Shown here one piece after another: positions 34,349 through 41,712 of a stretch of DNA of 64,000 nt (the first letter of the stretch is position 1; each line of letters begins with the position of its first letter). Origin of the DNA: Fimbriimonadaceae bacterium. GTDB lineage: Bacteria > Armatimonadota > Fimbriimonadia > Fimbriimonadales > Fimbriimonadaceae. The notes beneath the pieces were generated by a model. It was given only the letters and a program-made list of their open reading frames with translations, did not search any database and was not told the origin of the DNA. Where the stretch lies: assembly GCA_023957775.1 (NCBI GenBank), contig JAMLGR010000009.1:81123-145122 (forward strand). The letters are read 5' to 3'. The translations under genes were made by a program, and so were the position numbers.

Positions 34349-35413
34349 CTAGACCCCCGAACCCTTGGATGCTTCCTTCTTGAGGTCCTCGAGGGCCTGC
34401 TTCAGATCGGCGTTGTCCTTCTGCTCGCTGTTCGGCAACTCGGCGAGGCCGCGCTCCGCCCGATCGAAAGCGTGCTTCTTGTCTCCGCGCTGCATCGCAT
34501 AGATGGCGCCAAAGTAGTAGCGGATCACATCGCCTTTGCCTGCGCTATCGACCATCAGGCCCATGATTCGATCGCCAAGGACCTTGTCGCCCGCGGGGCT
34601 CAGCTGATCCATCGCGAGCATGATCAGGGTCTGGGTGGTGGCCTCGTCCTTGGACGCCGCCATCTCCACCAACTTCGCGTCCGCGGCCGTGGGGTCTTCC
34701 TTGAGGAGGATCTGCAGCTTCACCCCGGCGAGACGGCCCACTTCCCCGGGGTACTGCTTCTCGAAGTCGGTGCACTTGGCCTTCGCCGCGTCGAGGTGGC
34801 CGGCCTGAAGATCCGTGCGGATGTCCGCGATCAGCTTCTCGGTTAGAGCGGCGAATCGCGCCTCCGCCGCCTGCTTCTCAAATCGAGCCTTCGACGCCTC
34901 GATGTCGAACGTCCCGGCCTTGAGCTGTTTCAGCGGCTCTTCAAGCTCCATCGGATGGCCGATCCACGCCACTTTGCCACCGTCGATCACGAAGGCGGTC
35001 GGGATTCCGCGCTGGTCCGCGGCATCCATCCAAGTGGCTGCCATCCCGTCCTTGTTTCCGGCATAGCCCACGTGATAGTCCATCTGCGCGCCCATCTTGT
35101 CCACGAACGCCTTGACGTTGGTGCCATTGTCCTCCTCCCAGATGCTGAGGCCTAGGAACGTGACGTCCCGGTACTGCTTGGCGAGTTCGGTGAGATGCGG
35201 GATGCTCTCACGACAAGGTCCGCACCACGTCGCCCAAAACTCGACCACATAGGTCTTCTTGGGATCGAACTGCTTGACCGGCTTGCCCTTGTACCACGTC
35301 TTGACCGCAAGGGCCGGCGCAGGCGAACCCACACCGACGCCCTCGGCATGAGCCAGCACCGAGGCAACCATCAGGATGGCAACCCAAGAAATCGAATGAA
35401 AGAACGCGCGCAT
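34349..35413 (-). CDS. TlpA-like thioredoxin-domain protein
   Basis: 354 residues. Signal peptide (MRAFFHSISWVAILMVASVLAHA), then a TlpA/AhpC-TSA thioredoxin fold with the redox motif WATWCGPCRESIPHL near residues 60-74 and the cis-Pro region RGIPTAFVIDGGKVAWIGHP. The remaining 180 residues are an alpha-helical, probably TPR-like domain rich in Lys/Glu (LTEKLIADIRTDLQAGHLDA). It likely acts as a periplasmic disulfide reductase, perhaps for cytochrome c maturation or oxidised surface proteins; neighbours give no further hint. A final GSGV tail is unremarkable. Confidence 0.88.
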   Translation of the reverse strand: MRAFFHSISWVAILMVASVLAHAEGVGVGSPAPALAVKTWYKGKPVKQFDPKKTYVVEFWATWCGPCRESIPHLTELAKQYRDVTFLGLSIWEEDNGTNVKAFVDKMGAQMDYHVGYAGNKDGMAATWMDAADQRGIPTAFVIDGGKVAWIGHPMELEEPLKQLKAGTFDIEASKARFEKQAAEARFAALTEKLIADIRTDLQAGHLDAAKAKCTDFEKQYPGEVGRLAGVKLQILLKEDPTAADAKLVEMAASKDEATTQTLIMLAMDQLSPAGDKVLGDRIMGLMVDSAGKGDVIRYYFGAIYAMQRGDKKHAFDRAERGLAELPNSEQKDNADLKQALEDLKKEASKGSGV

Positions 35414-35540
35414 GGCCTAATCTACCAAACCAGCCTCCTAGGACCGCAAGCGACGTGGTACACCGAGTCCGGGATGCCGAGCTTGGTTGCGACCAAGGTG
35501 TTGGGCGACGACCGAGCTTCGGTCGTTGAAGCGGTGCCCA

Positions 35541-35581
35541 AAAACAACAAAACACCCCTCACGTCAAAATGCGAGGGGTGT
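35541..35581 (-). terminator. Intrinsic terminator of the oxidoreductase/sugar-binding operon
   Basis: Stem ACACCCCTC (35552-35560) pairs with GAGGGGTGT (35573-35581); on the minus strand the hairpin is followed by TTTTGTTGTTTTTGGG. It lies about 110 bp after the stop of the sugar-binding lipoprotein gene and would end the six-gene minus-strand transcript. Confidence 0.87.
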
Positions 35582-35693
35582 CGCAGCCCAGGCCAAGGCC
35601 CCGCTACTTTCGGCGACGACGCATGATCGCGGCCGCGACCATTGGCAACCGTATAAATGCTTGTTTCGCAGGAAACTTGCGGTGGATCTCTTT

Positions 35694-36686
35694 CTAGTAC
35701 ACCGAGTCCGGGAAGTAATACTCCTTCGCGTTCTCCGGCGTGATGAGGTCGAGGTCCAGCACGATGTGCCGCGGCGTGTACGGCCGCGCGTTCTCCTTCC
35801 CCGCACGCAGCATCGCTACGGTCGTCTGAATCCCGAACCCGATCATCGACGGCGGATACGTGATGTCTCCGGGATACAGCGGATCGCCGTCCATCACGCG
35901 CTTCACGATGTCCTTCATGCCCCCGCCGCCCAGAATCCAGATGTTCTTGTCCCGGCCCGCGGCCTTCAGCGCGATCTCGACCCCCAGCGCCATGTCGTCG
36001 TCCGCCGCCCACACCGCGTCGATCTGGGGGTTGTTCACGAGCATGTTCTCCGTCACCTTCTGCGCGACCTCGCGATTCCACATGCCCGTGTCGCGCGCGA
36101 CGATCTGGATGCCCGGGTACTGCTTGAACACCGCCAGCGCCGCCTCGACGCGGTCCGTGTTCACCGAGATCGGAATGCCCTCGAGGATCGCGATCTTGCC
36201 CTTCCCGCCCAGCTTCTGAACCATGTACTCGGCCGACCGCCGCCCGAACGCCTTGTTGTCGCCCTCGATGAACACGTCGGCGACCGGCTCGGCGAAGTTG
36301 CCGCTCACGTTGACGATCAGGATGCCCGCCTCGCGCAGCTTCTTCGCGATCGGAGTGACCGGAACGGCCTCGGTGGTCACCACCACGACCGCGTCCACGC
36401 CCTCGGCCTGCATGTTCTGCAAGTCGTTGATCTGCTCGTCGGGGCCCTTGGCGTCCTCGACGATCCAGTCCACGTCGGGATAGTCCTTCACCGCGCGCCG
36501 CGCCCAGTAGCCGAGCCCCGCGGTCCAACCGTGGTCGGCGGCGGGAAACGACACGCCGATCTTGAACTTCTTGCCGTCCTTCGGTGCCCCGGCTCCCGCA
36601 TTGGAAGCCGTGCCTCCCGTGCCGGACTGGCAACCCACCAACAGGAGCGTGGCGACAACGCAAGCCAGAGTCTTCAACCGCTTCAT
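35694..36686 (-). CDS. Sugar-binding lipoprotein (Peripla_BP_4 / type I periplasmic binding protein)
   Basis: 330 residues from ATG 36684-36686. Lipoprotein signal MKRLKTLACVVATLLLVGC, a Gly/Ala linker, then the two-lobed type I binding-protein fold: FKIGVSFPAADHGWTAGLGY, VDAVVVVTTEAVPVTPIAKK, NPQIDAVWAADDDMALGVEI. It belongs to the ribose/galactose-type ABC binding proteins. Its permease and ATPase are not adjacent: the only ABC importer in the window is 20 kb away and pairs better with another binding protein. It is the last gene of an operon, 7 bp after the Gfo/Idh dehydrogenase, and is followed by a terminator. It may feed a distant ABC system or act as a sensor. Confidence 0.88.
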   Translation of the reverse strand: MKRLKTLACVVATLLLVGCQSGTGGTASNAGAGAPKDGKKFKIGVSFPAADHGWTAGLGYWARRAVKDYPDVDWIVEDAKGPDEQINDLQNMQAEGVDAVVVVTTEAVPVTPIAKKLREAGILIVNVSGNFAEPVADVFIEGDNKAFGRRSAEYMVQKLGGKGKIAILEGIPISVNTDRVEAALAVFKQYPGIQIVARDTGMWNREVAQKVTENMLVNNPQIDAVWAADDDMALGVEIALKAAGRDKNIWILGGGGMKDIVKRVMDGDPLYPGDITYPPSMIGFGIQTTVAMLRAGKENARPYTPRHIVLDLDLITPENAKEYYFPDSVY

Positions 36687-36693
36687 GGCTGGA

Positions 36694-37722
36694 TTATGCC
36701 CCGGCCGGCTGCAGCACTTCCCCGATGGGCACGCGACGGCCCTCCTGCGAAGACCGGATGGCCGCGAACACCATCGCCAGGCTCTTGATGTTGTCGTGGC
36801 ACTCCCCGTTGGGAACGGGTCCGCCGCCAAGGGCCGCGAGAAACTCCTCCAACGAACCCTCGATGCCGCCCTTTTGCGGAACCACGTCCGGCGAAGACTC
36901 CTCCATGTCGCTGTGGAATCCGCCCACATTCTTCACGGTCTGAACCACCGGCACCGAGCCCCCCTCCCACTTCGCCGACCCGTTGGGGCCGACCGCGCGC
37001 CAGTCACCGTCCCAACTCGTGTGCAGCCCCTCGGCGCACCAGCTTCCGCGGTACGTGAACCGCAGCCCGCCCTCCATCTCGAAAAGCGCCGTCGCGCACG
37101 CGTCTCCCCGATACCAGCTCCACGACGGGTTGAACTCCTCGGCGTAGACGCTGATCGGGTCCCGCCCCGAGAGGAACCGCGCCTGGTCGAACGTGTGGAT
37201 GGCCATGTCGAGCACCAGTGGACTCGCCATCGCGTCGCGAAAGCCCCCGAAGTGCGCGCCGATGAAGAAGTCGGCGTTGAGGACGCCGAGCGGGCCGAGT
37301 TGGTCCTGAATCGCCCGGCGAAACGCGGTCTGCTCCGCGATGTAGCGGCGGCTTTGGCTCACCATGTAGAGCTTTCCCGCACGGTCGGCCGCCGCCACCA
37401 TCGCCCGCGCCTGCTCCATGCTCGCAGCCATCGGCTTCTCGCCCAACACCGGGAGCCCGTGGCCCAGCGCAGCCACCGTGATGTCGCGGTGCACCTCGGG
37501 GGGCGTCACGTCCACCACAAACTCGGGTGCGACGATCGGGATCGCCACTTCGAAGCCGCTGCCGCAGTGCGCGACCTCCAATTCCAGCTCGCGCGCGGCG
37601 TCCTCGGCGGCCCCGGGGCGAACGTCCACCCAACCGGCCAGCTCCACGTCCGGATGCGCGGCGAGGTTCTTCGCCCAAGCCCGGCCCATGCCGCCCGCTC
37701 CGACCAGAAGCGCGCGACGCAC
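36694..37722 (-). CDS. Gfo/Idh/MocA-family dehydrogenase
   Basis: 342 residues from GTG 37720-37722 (VRRALLVGAGGMGRAWAKNL), which puts the Rossmann motif at the very start as in the family. The catalytic-domain signature GEKPMAASMEQARAMV contains the EKP motif. The C-terminal half holds the substrate domain. These NAD(P)-dependent enzymes oxidise or reduce sugars, inositols and related polyols. The start is 2 bp after the stop of the CocE-type hydrolase and the stop is 7 bp before the sugar-binding lipoprotein gene, so these are co-transcribed, suggesting carbohydrate or modified-sugar use. The exact substrate is unknown. Confidence 0.9.
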   Translation of the reverse strand: MRRALLVGAGGMGRAWAKNLAAHPDVELAGWVDVRPGAAEDAARELELEVAHCGSGFEVAIPIVAPEFVVDVTPPEVHRDITVAALGHGLPVLGEKPMAASMEQARAMVAAADRAGKLYMVSQSRRYIAEQTAFRRAIQDQLGPLGVLNADFFIGAHFGGFRDAMASPLVLDMAIHTFDQARFLSGRDPISVYAEEFNPSWSWYRGDACATALFEMEGGLRFTYRGSWCAEGLHTSWDGDWRAVGPNGSAKWEGGSVPVVQTVKNVGGFHSDMEESSPDVVPQKGGIEGSLEEFLAALGGGPVPNGECHDNIKSLAMVFAAIRSSQEGRRVPIGEVLQPAGA

Positions 37723-37724
37723 GC

Positions 37725-39611
37725 CTATCGCCCCAGCGCTTTCTCGAACGCCGTCCTGCCGCCCACCACCGGGATTCGGACGCGCGTGGCATCGAGGTCC
37801 AACGTGAGTCGCGTCCCAGGCGCCGGCCACACCGTGAAGTCGCGGTCGCTGGAGAGGATCATCAGCGCGATCCGCTTGCCCGCGGGAACGATCTGGTCGT
37901 CCGGCTCCAGATCGAAGGTGAGCGTCACGAACTCGCCGGGTTGAAGAGGCGTGCCGGGCTCCATCGAGTGGTAGTCGCCACCGCTCACGAGCGACTTCGC
38001 GTTCTGCGGATCCGCCCACCCGCGCGTGATGAGGTTCGACGTGCCGATCGGCCCCTCGGTCCATGGCAGTTGCACGAGGTACACCGACAGGTTCGCCGCC
38101 GACTTGCTCGAGGCGAGCCGGATCGTCACACGCACGGTGCCCGAGATGTGCACCGGCGCGACAAGTTCGGGCGTAGCGTAGATCAAGCGGTTCGGCGACT
38201 CCGCCGCGAGTGCGAGCGACGGCGCGTTGAACGCCACGTCGTCGACGAGCACCTCGCGACCTTGGCCGGGCGTCGAATCCACTGTCAGCCCGCCCACCTT
38301 GTTCCCGCCCGAGGAGGGCGCGAAGGTGACCGGAGAGGCCTCGGGATTCGGGTAGTCCGCGTAAGGGGTGGCCGCCTGCTGGGGGCCCCTTCGCCCGCCC
38401 GGGGCTCCCGGAGGCGCCTCGCGCACGATGTACGCCTTGGGACCGTCCTCCACGCCGTTCTTCACCCCGTAGAGGAAGCGCGTGAACCACTTGTTCATCA
38501 GCTCCAGGGGTGGCCCGCCGCCGTGCCCGCCTTGGTGGAAATACTGCACCAGCGGTACCTTGCCCTTGAGCGCCTCGCTGATCCGCACACTGTGTTCCGG
38601 CACGACGTTCCAGACGTTGAACGCGTGCGACATCAACACCGCGCACTTGATGTTGCCGACGAAACGAAGCAGGTCGCGATCGGCCCAGAACGCGTTGTAA
38701 TCGCCTGTGTTTCGCGCCCGACCCTTCACAAATGCCCCGTCCCGGTACAGCTCGTTCGCGCGAGCGCGACGGGCCGGGTCGCCGCTGTTGATGAAGTCGT
38801 AGAGCGAGTCGACGTCCTCGCCCAAATACCCTCCGGGGCTCCGCACGAGGCCGTTGGATCGGTAGTAGTGGTAGTACGACGTGTTGGGAGCGATGGGAAT
38901 GATCGCCTCGAGCCCGTCCACGCCGGTGGTGGCCGCGGCAACGGGAATCGTGCCGTTGTACGACGTGCCCGTCATGCCGACCTTGCCCGTGCACCAGGTG
39001 GCCTTGACCTCCTTCTGCCCGTCGGGAGTCGTGAACCCCTTGGCGCGGCCGTTCAGCCAGTCGATCACCGCTTTCGGCGCCAACCGCTCCGGCGCGCCCC
39101 CGATTGTGGGGCACCCCTGCGAGAGGCCGGTGCCCGGCGCCTCCGAGTGCACGACCGCAAACCCGCGCGGTACCCAGGTGCGCACCTGAGAGTTGGAGAT
39201 ACTCGTGCGGGTCGCATCAAAGGGGATGTCGGGGTGCGTCGTGCGCGGGGGCGGATCGGAATCCACCTCTTGGCGCACGTCCCAGAGGATCGCTTGGCCG
39301 GACGTCGTCCCTGCAAAGTAGGGCGAGGACTCGTAGATCACCGGCACCTTCAACCCCTCGGTTTCCGTCTGCCTCGGCCGCGTCACGTCCACGTGCATGC
39401 GGTCGCGTTTGCCGTCCAGGTCGGAATCGAACTCCGTCTCCACCCAGAGCCGCTCGCGGATCCACTCGGCCGCGTTCGAAAAGGCGGGCACGACCTGCGA
39501 CTGCCCGTCCTCGAACACCGGCTTCGCGCTTTGGGCGATGGCAAGGGCGGCGACAGTCAGCAGACTGCCGATCAGGGCAATACGGCCAAGCGACAACTTG
39601 AGTGGGCGCAT
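37725..39611 (-). CDS. Exported CocE/NonD hydrolase (X-Pro dipeptidyl-peptidase type)
   Basis: 628 residues. Signal peptide MRPLKLSLGRIALIGSLLTVAALAIA. The alpha/beta-hydrolase domain has the nucleophile elbow GMTGTSYNGT, a family-typical GxSYxG with Ser as nucleophile, and LMSHAFNVWNVVPEHSVRIS carrying the acid region; a His lies in FHQGGHGGG. The last 230 residues form the jelly-roll X-Pro_dipeptidase C-terminal domain (GTVRVTIRLASSKSAANLSV; LTFDLEPDDQIVPAGKRIAL). Family members hydrolyse X-Pro peptides, cocaine-like esters or acylated antibiotics; here the substrate is unknown. Encoded 22 bp downstream of the ferredoxin oxidoreductase beta subunit. Confidence 0.9.
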   Translation of the reverse strand: MRPLKLSLGRIALIGSLLTVAALAIAQSAKPVFEDGQSQVVPAFSNAAEWIRERLWVETEFDSDLDGKRDRMHVDVTRPRQTETEGLKVPVIYESSPYFAGTTSGQAILWDVRQEVDSDPPPRTTHPDIPFDATRTSISNSQVRTWVPRGFAVVHSEAPGTGLSQGCPTIGGAPERLAPKAVIDWLNGRAKGFTTPDGQKEVKATWCTGKVGMTGTSYNGTIPVAAATTGVDGLEAIIPIAPNTSYYHYYRSNGLVRSPGGYLGEDVDSLYDFINSGDPARRARANELYRDGAFVKGRARNTGDYNAFWADRDLLRFVGNIKCAVLMSHAFNVWNVVPEHSVRISEALKGKVPLVQYFHQGGHGGGPPLELMNKWFTRFLYGVKNGVEDGPKAYIVREAPPGAPGGRRGPQQAATPYADYPNPEASPVTFAPSSGGNKVGGLTVDSTPGQGREVLVDDVAFNAPSLALAAESPNRLIYATPELVAPVHISGTVRVTIRLASSKSAANLSVYLVQLPWTEGPIGTSNLITRGWADPQNAKSLVSGGDYHSMEPGTPLQPGEFVTLTFDLEPDDQIVPAGKRIALMILSSDRDFTVWPAPGTRLTLDLDATRVRIPVVGGRTAFEKALGR

Positions 39612-39633
39612 GGACCGGATTATAACGCTTGGC

Positions 39634-40542
39634 TCACTCGACGTCGGCGGGGCACATCGCCTCGAGAAGCTCGAGCCGCGCCCAGCGGTCCGCGATGGCC
39701 CTCTCCACGTGCGCGACGTCCACCGTTCCCTTCCGGAACCGGCCCTGGCGCTTGAAGTACTCCTCGACCGAGGTGCCGTCGGGCCCCGCGTTGAGGCGGT
39801 ACCGCTCGCCGTCGAACACCTCGTAAAGCGGGAACAAGCCGCTCGACACCGCCAGGCGCAACAGCTCGACCGAGTCCGCCGGATCGGACTTCCACCCCAC
39901 GGGGCACGGCGAGTGGATCAGGAGGAAGCGGAACCCGCGAATACCCTTCGCCGTCTCCAGCTTCCGAAGGAAATCCTCCTGGTGCGCTGCGGAAAGCGTG
40001 GCGACATACGGCACCTTGTGCGCGGCGAGGATGGCCGCGACGTCCTTCTTCGGACGCAGCTTGCCGCCGGGCGTCGTGCTCGTCACCGCACCCTCGGGCG
40101 TCGCGCCGCTTCGCTGGCCGCCCGTGTTGCCGTAGACCTCGTTGTCGTAGCAGAAGTAGAGCACGTCCTCGTTCCGCTCGGCCGCGGCGGAGAGGGTGGC
40201 CATGCCGATGTCGTACGTGCCGCCGTCGCCCGCCCACACCGCCGTGTGGCCCGGGTCGCCGTTGAGTTGCGCCACGGTGCTCACGCCGCTCGCAACGGCC
40301 GCCGCCGAGGCGAACGTCGTGGCGATCACCGGCACCCCGTACGCAGAGGTGGGAAACGCCCCCGCGGTCACGATGCCGCAGCAGGCGGGAATGCAAAGGG
40401 TGAGCGGCTCATCGCCCATCCCGCGCTGCAGCAGCTGCAGCGCCAAGGACATGCCGCAGCCCGCGCAGTTGGTGTTGCCCGAGCGCAGGATGAACTCGCA
40501 CGTGTCGACGTGCAGGTGGTCGCCCAGCCCGCTCGCGCTCAC
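39634..40542 (-). CDS. porB: 2-oxoacid:ferredoxin oxidoreductase beta subunit
   Basis: 302 residues from GTG 40540-40542, whose GTGA overlaps the stop of the alpha gene. This is the TPP-binding subunit: GDGGTYDIG at 105-113 and the downstream DNEVYGNTGGQ supply the TPP/Mg motif, and the NCAGCGM sequence (25-31, Cys26 and Cys29) with CC at 54-55 ligates the proximal [4Fe-4S] cluster as in PFOR beta subunits. With the alpha and gamma/delta-type proteins upstream it would oxidise a 2-oxoacid, most likely pyruvate, to acyl-CoA and CO2. Family context (PorB/ForB/VorB) does not fix the substrate beyond doubt. Confidence 0.92.
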   Translation of the reverse strand: MSASGLGDHLHVDTCEFILRSGNTNCAGCGMSLALQLLQRGMGDEPLTLCIPACCGIVTAGAFPTSAYGVPVIATTFASAAAVASGVSTVAQLNGDPGHTAVWAGDGGTYDIGMATLSAAAERNEDVLYFCYDNEVYGNTGGQRSGATPEGAVTSTTPGGKLRPKKDVAAILAAHKVPYVATLSAAHQEDFLRKLETAKGIRGFRFLLIHSPCPVGWKSDPADSVELLRLAVSSGLFPLYEVFDGERYRLNAGPDGTSVEEYFKRQGRFRKGTVDVAHVERAIADRWARLELLEAMCPADVE

Positions 40543-41711
40543 GCCGCCACCCCCTTCCAGATCGGGTCGGTGGGCGTGTCGCGGCATTGGAGGTCGTCCA
40601 CCACTTCGTGCACCACCGCTTCCGTCGCGTCGATCCCGGTGATCCCGACCAGGTAGTCCTGGAGCATCACGCCGGGCACGCCCTGAAGGCTGGCTGCGGT
40701 CTCCTGCCAGAAAATGCCGCCCGAGCCCGGCGAGTGGTTGCGGTCGATCACGCCCACCTTCGCCACCCCCTTCAACGCGTTGCGGACCGCCTCGCGTGGG
40801 AACGGGCGAAACTGCTTGATCTTCACCATCCCGACCTTTTCGCCGCGTTCGCGCCGTTGCCGAACCACATCCCGCGTGGTGCTGGCCAGCGAGCTCGAAG
40901 CCACCAATACGGTCTCGGCGTCCTCGGTGGCAAACGTCTCGACGGCACCGTCCGGAAGCCGCCCAAACACGTCGCGAAACTCGGCGCGCGCCTCCTCCAG
41001 CACCTCGGGGACGCGCTCCATCGCCTCCTGCAGCTCGGCTCGGTGCGCCGCGGTTTGGAACGGCCACGCCAAACCGCCCACCGCCGCGGGGTGCCCGTGG
41101 TCGATCGCGTGCGGCAGGTCGAGCAGCGGCAGGTACCGGTCCACCTGCTCCTGCTCGGGCAGTTCCACACCCGACGCCGTGTGGGAGAGGATGAACCCGT
41201 CGTAGCCCACGATCACGGGCAGCAGCACGCGCCGGTCTTCCGCGATGCGGAACGCCATGAGCGTCGTGTCCACGATCTCCTGGTGGGACTCGCAGTAGAA
41301 CTGAAGCCAAGCCGCGTCGCGCAACGCCAAACTGTCGCCCTGGTCCGCCCAGATGTTCCACGGAGGCCCGAGCGTCCGGTTCACAGCGATCAGCACCACG
41401 GGAAGCCGGTAGTAGCCCGCGTTGAACACGTTCTCCGTCATGTACGCCAAGCCGTTCGAGGAGCTAGCCGTGAACGTGCGCGCGCCCGCGAGCGAGGCGC
41501 CGATGCACACCGCCATCACGCTGTGCTCGGACTCGACGGCGATCACGCGCCCCTTGGTGAAGCGCACGCCCCGCAGGTACTCCACGACCTCGGTTTGGGG
41601 CGTGATGGGGTACGCCCCTGCAACGCAACCGCGCCCCTCGCGGTTCGCCTCCCCCGCCGTTGCAAGCGCATAGCCTGCCGCGTGGTTCCCGGTCACGAGC
41701 TTTCGAGCCAT
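40539..41711 (-). CDS. porA: 2-oxoacid:ferredoxin oxidoreductase alpha subunit
   Basis: 390 residues. The pyrimidine-binding domain begins with ATG 41709-41711 and shows GCVAGAYPITPQTEVVEYL, ESEHSVMAVCIGASLAGART and the SSNGLAYMTENVFNAGYYRL region, all typical of PorA. A transketolase-C-like domain follows (FRPFPREAVRNALKGVAKVG; HSPGSGGIFWQE). The gene starts one base after the stop of the upstream gamma-flavoprotein-ferredoxin fusion (TAG G ATG) and overlaps the beta gene by 4 bp. It forms the catalytic core with PorB. The PITPQTEVVEY form suggests the pyruvate/2-oxoacid branch rather than indolepyruvate. Confidence 0.92.
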   Translation of the reverse strand: MARKLVTGNHAAGYALATAGEANREGRGCVAGAYPITPQTEVVEYLRGVRFTKGRVIAVESEHSVMAVCIGASLAGARTFTASSSNGLAYMTENVFNAGYYRLPVVLIAVNRTLGPPWNIWADQGDSLALRDAAWLQFYCESHQEIVDTTLMAFRIAEDRRVLLPVIVGYDGFILSHTASGVELPEQEQVDRYLPLLDLPHAIDHGHPAAVGGLAWPFQTAAHRAELQEAMERVPEVLEEARAEFRDVFGRLPDGAVETFATEDAETVLVASSSLASTTRDVVRQRRERGEKVGMVKIKQFRPFPREAVRNALKGVAKVGVIDRNHSPGSGGIFWQETAASLQGVPGVMLQDYLVGITGIDATEAVVHEVVDDLQCRDTPTDPIWKGVAA

Positions 41712-41712
41712 C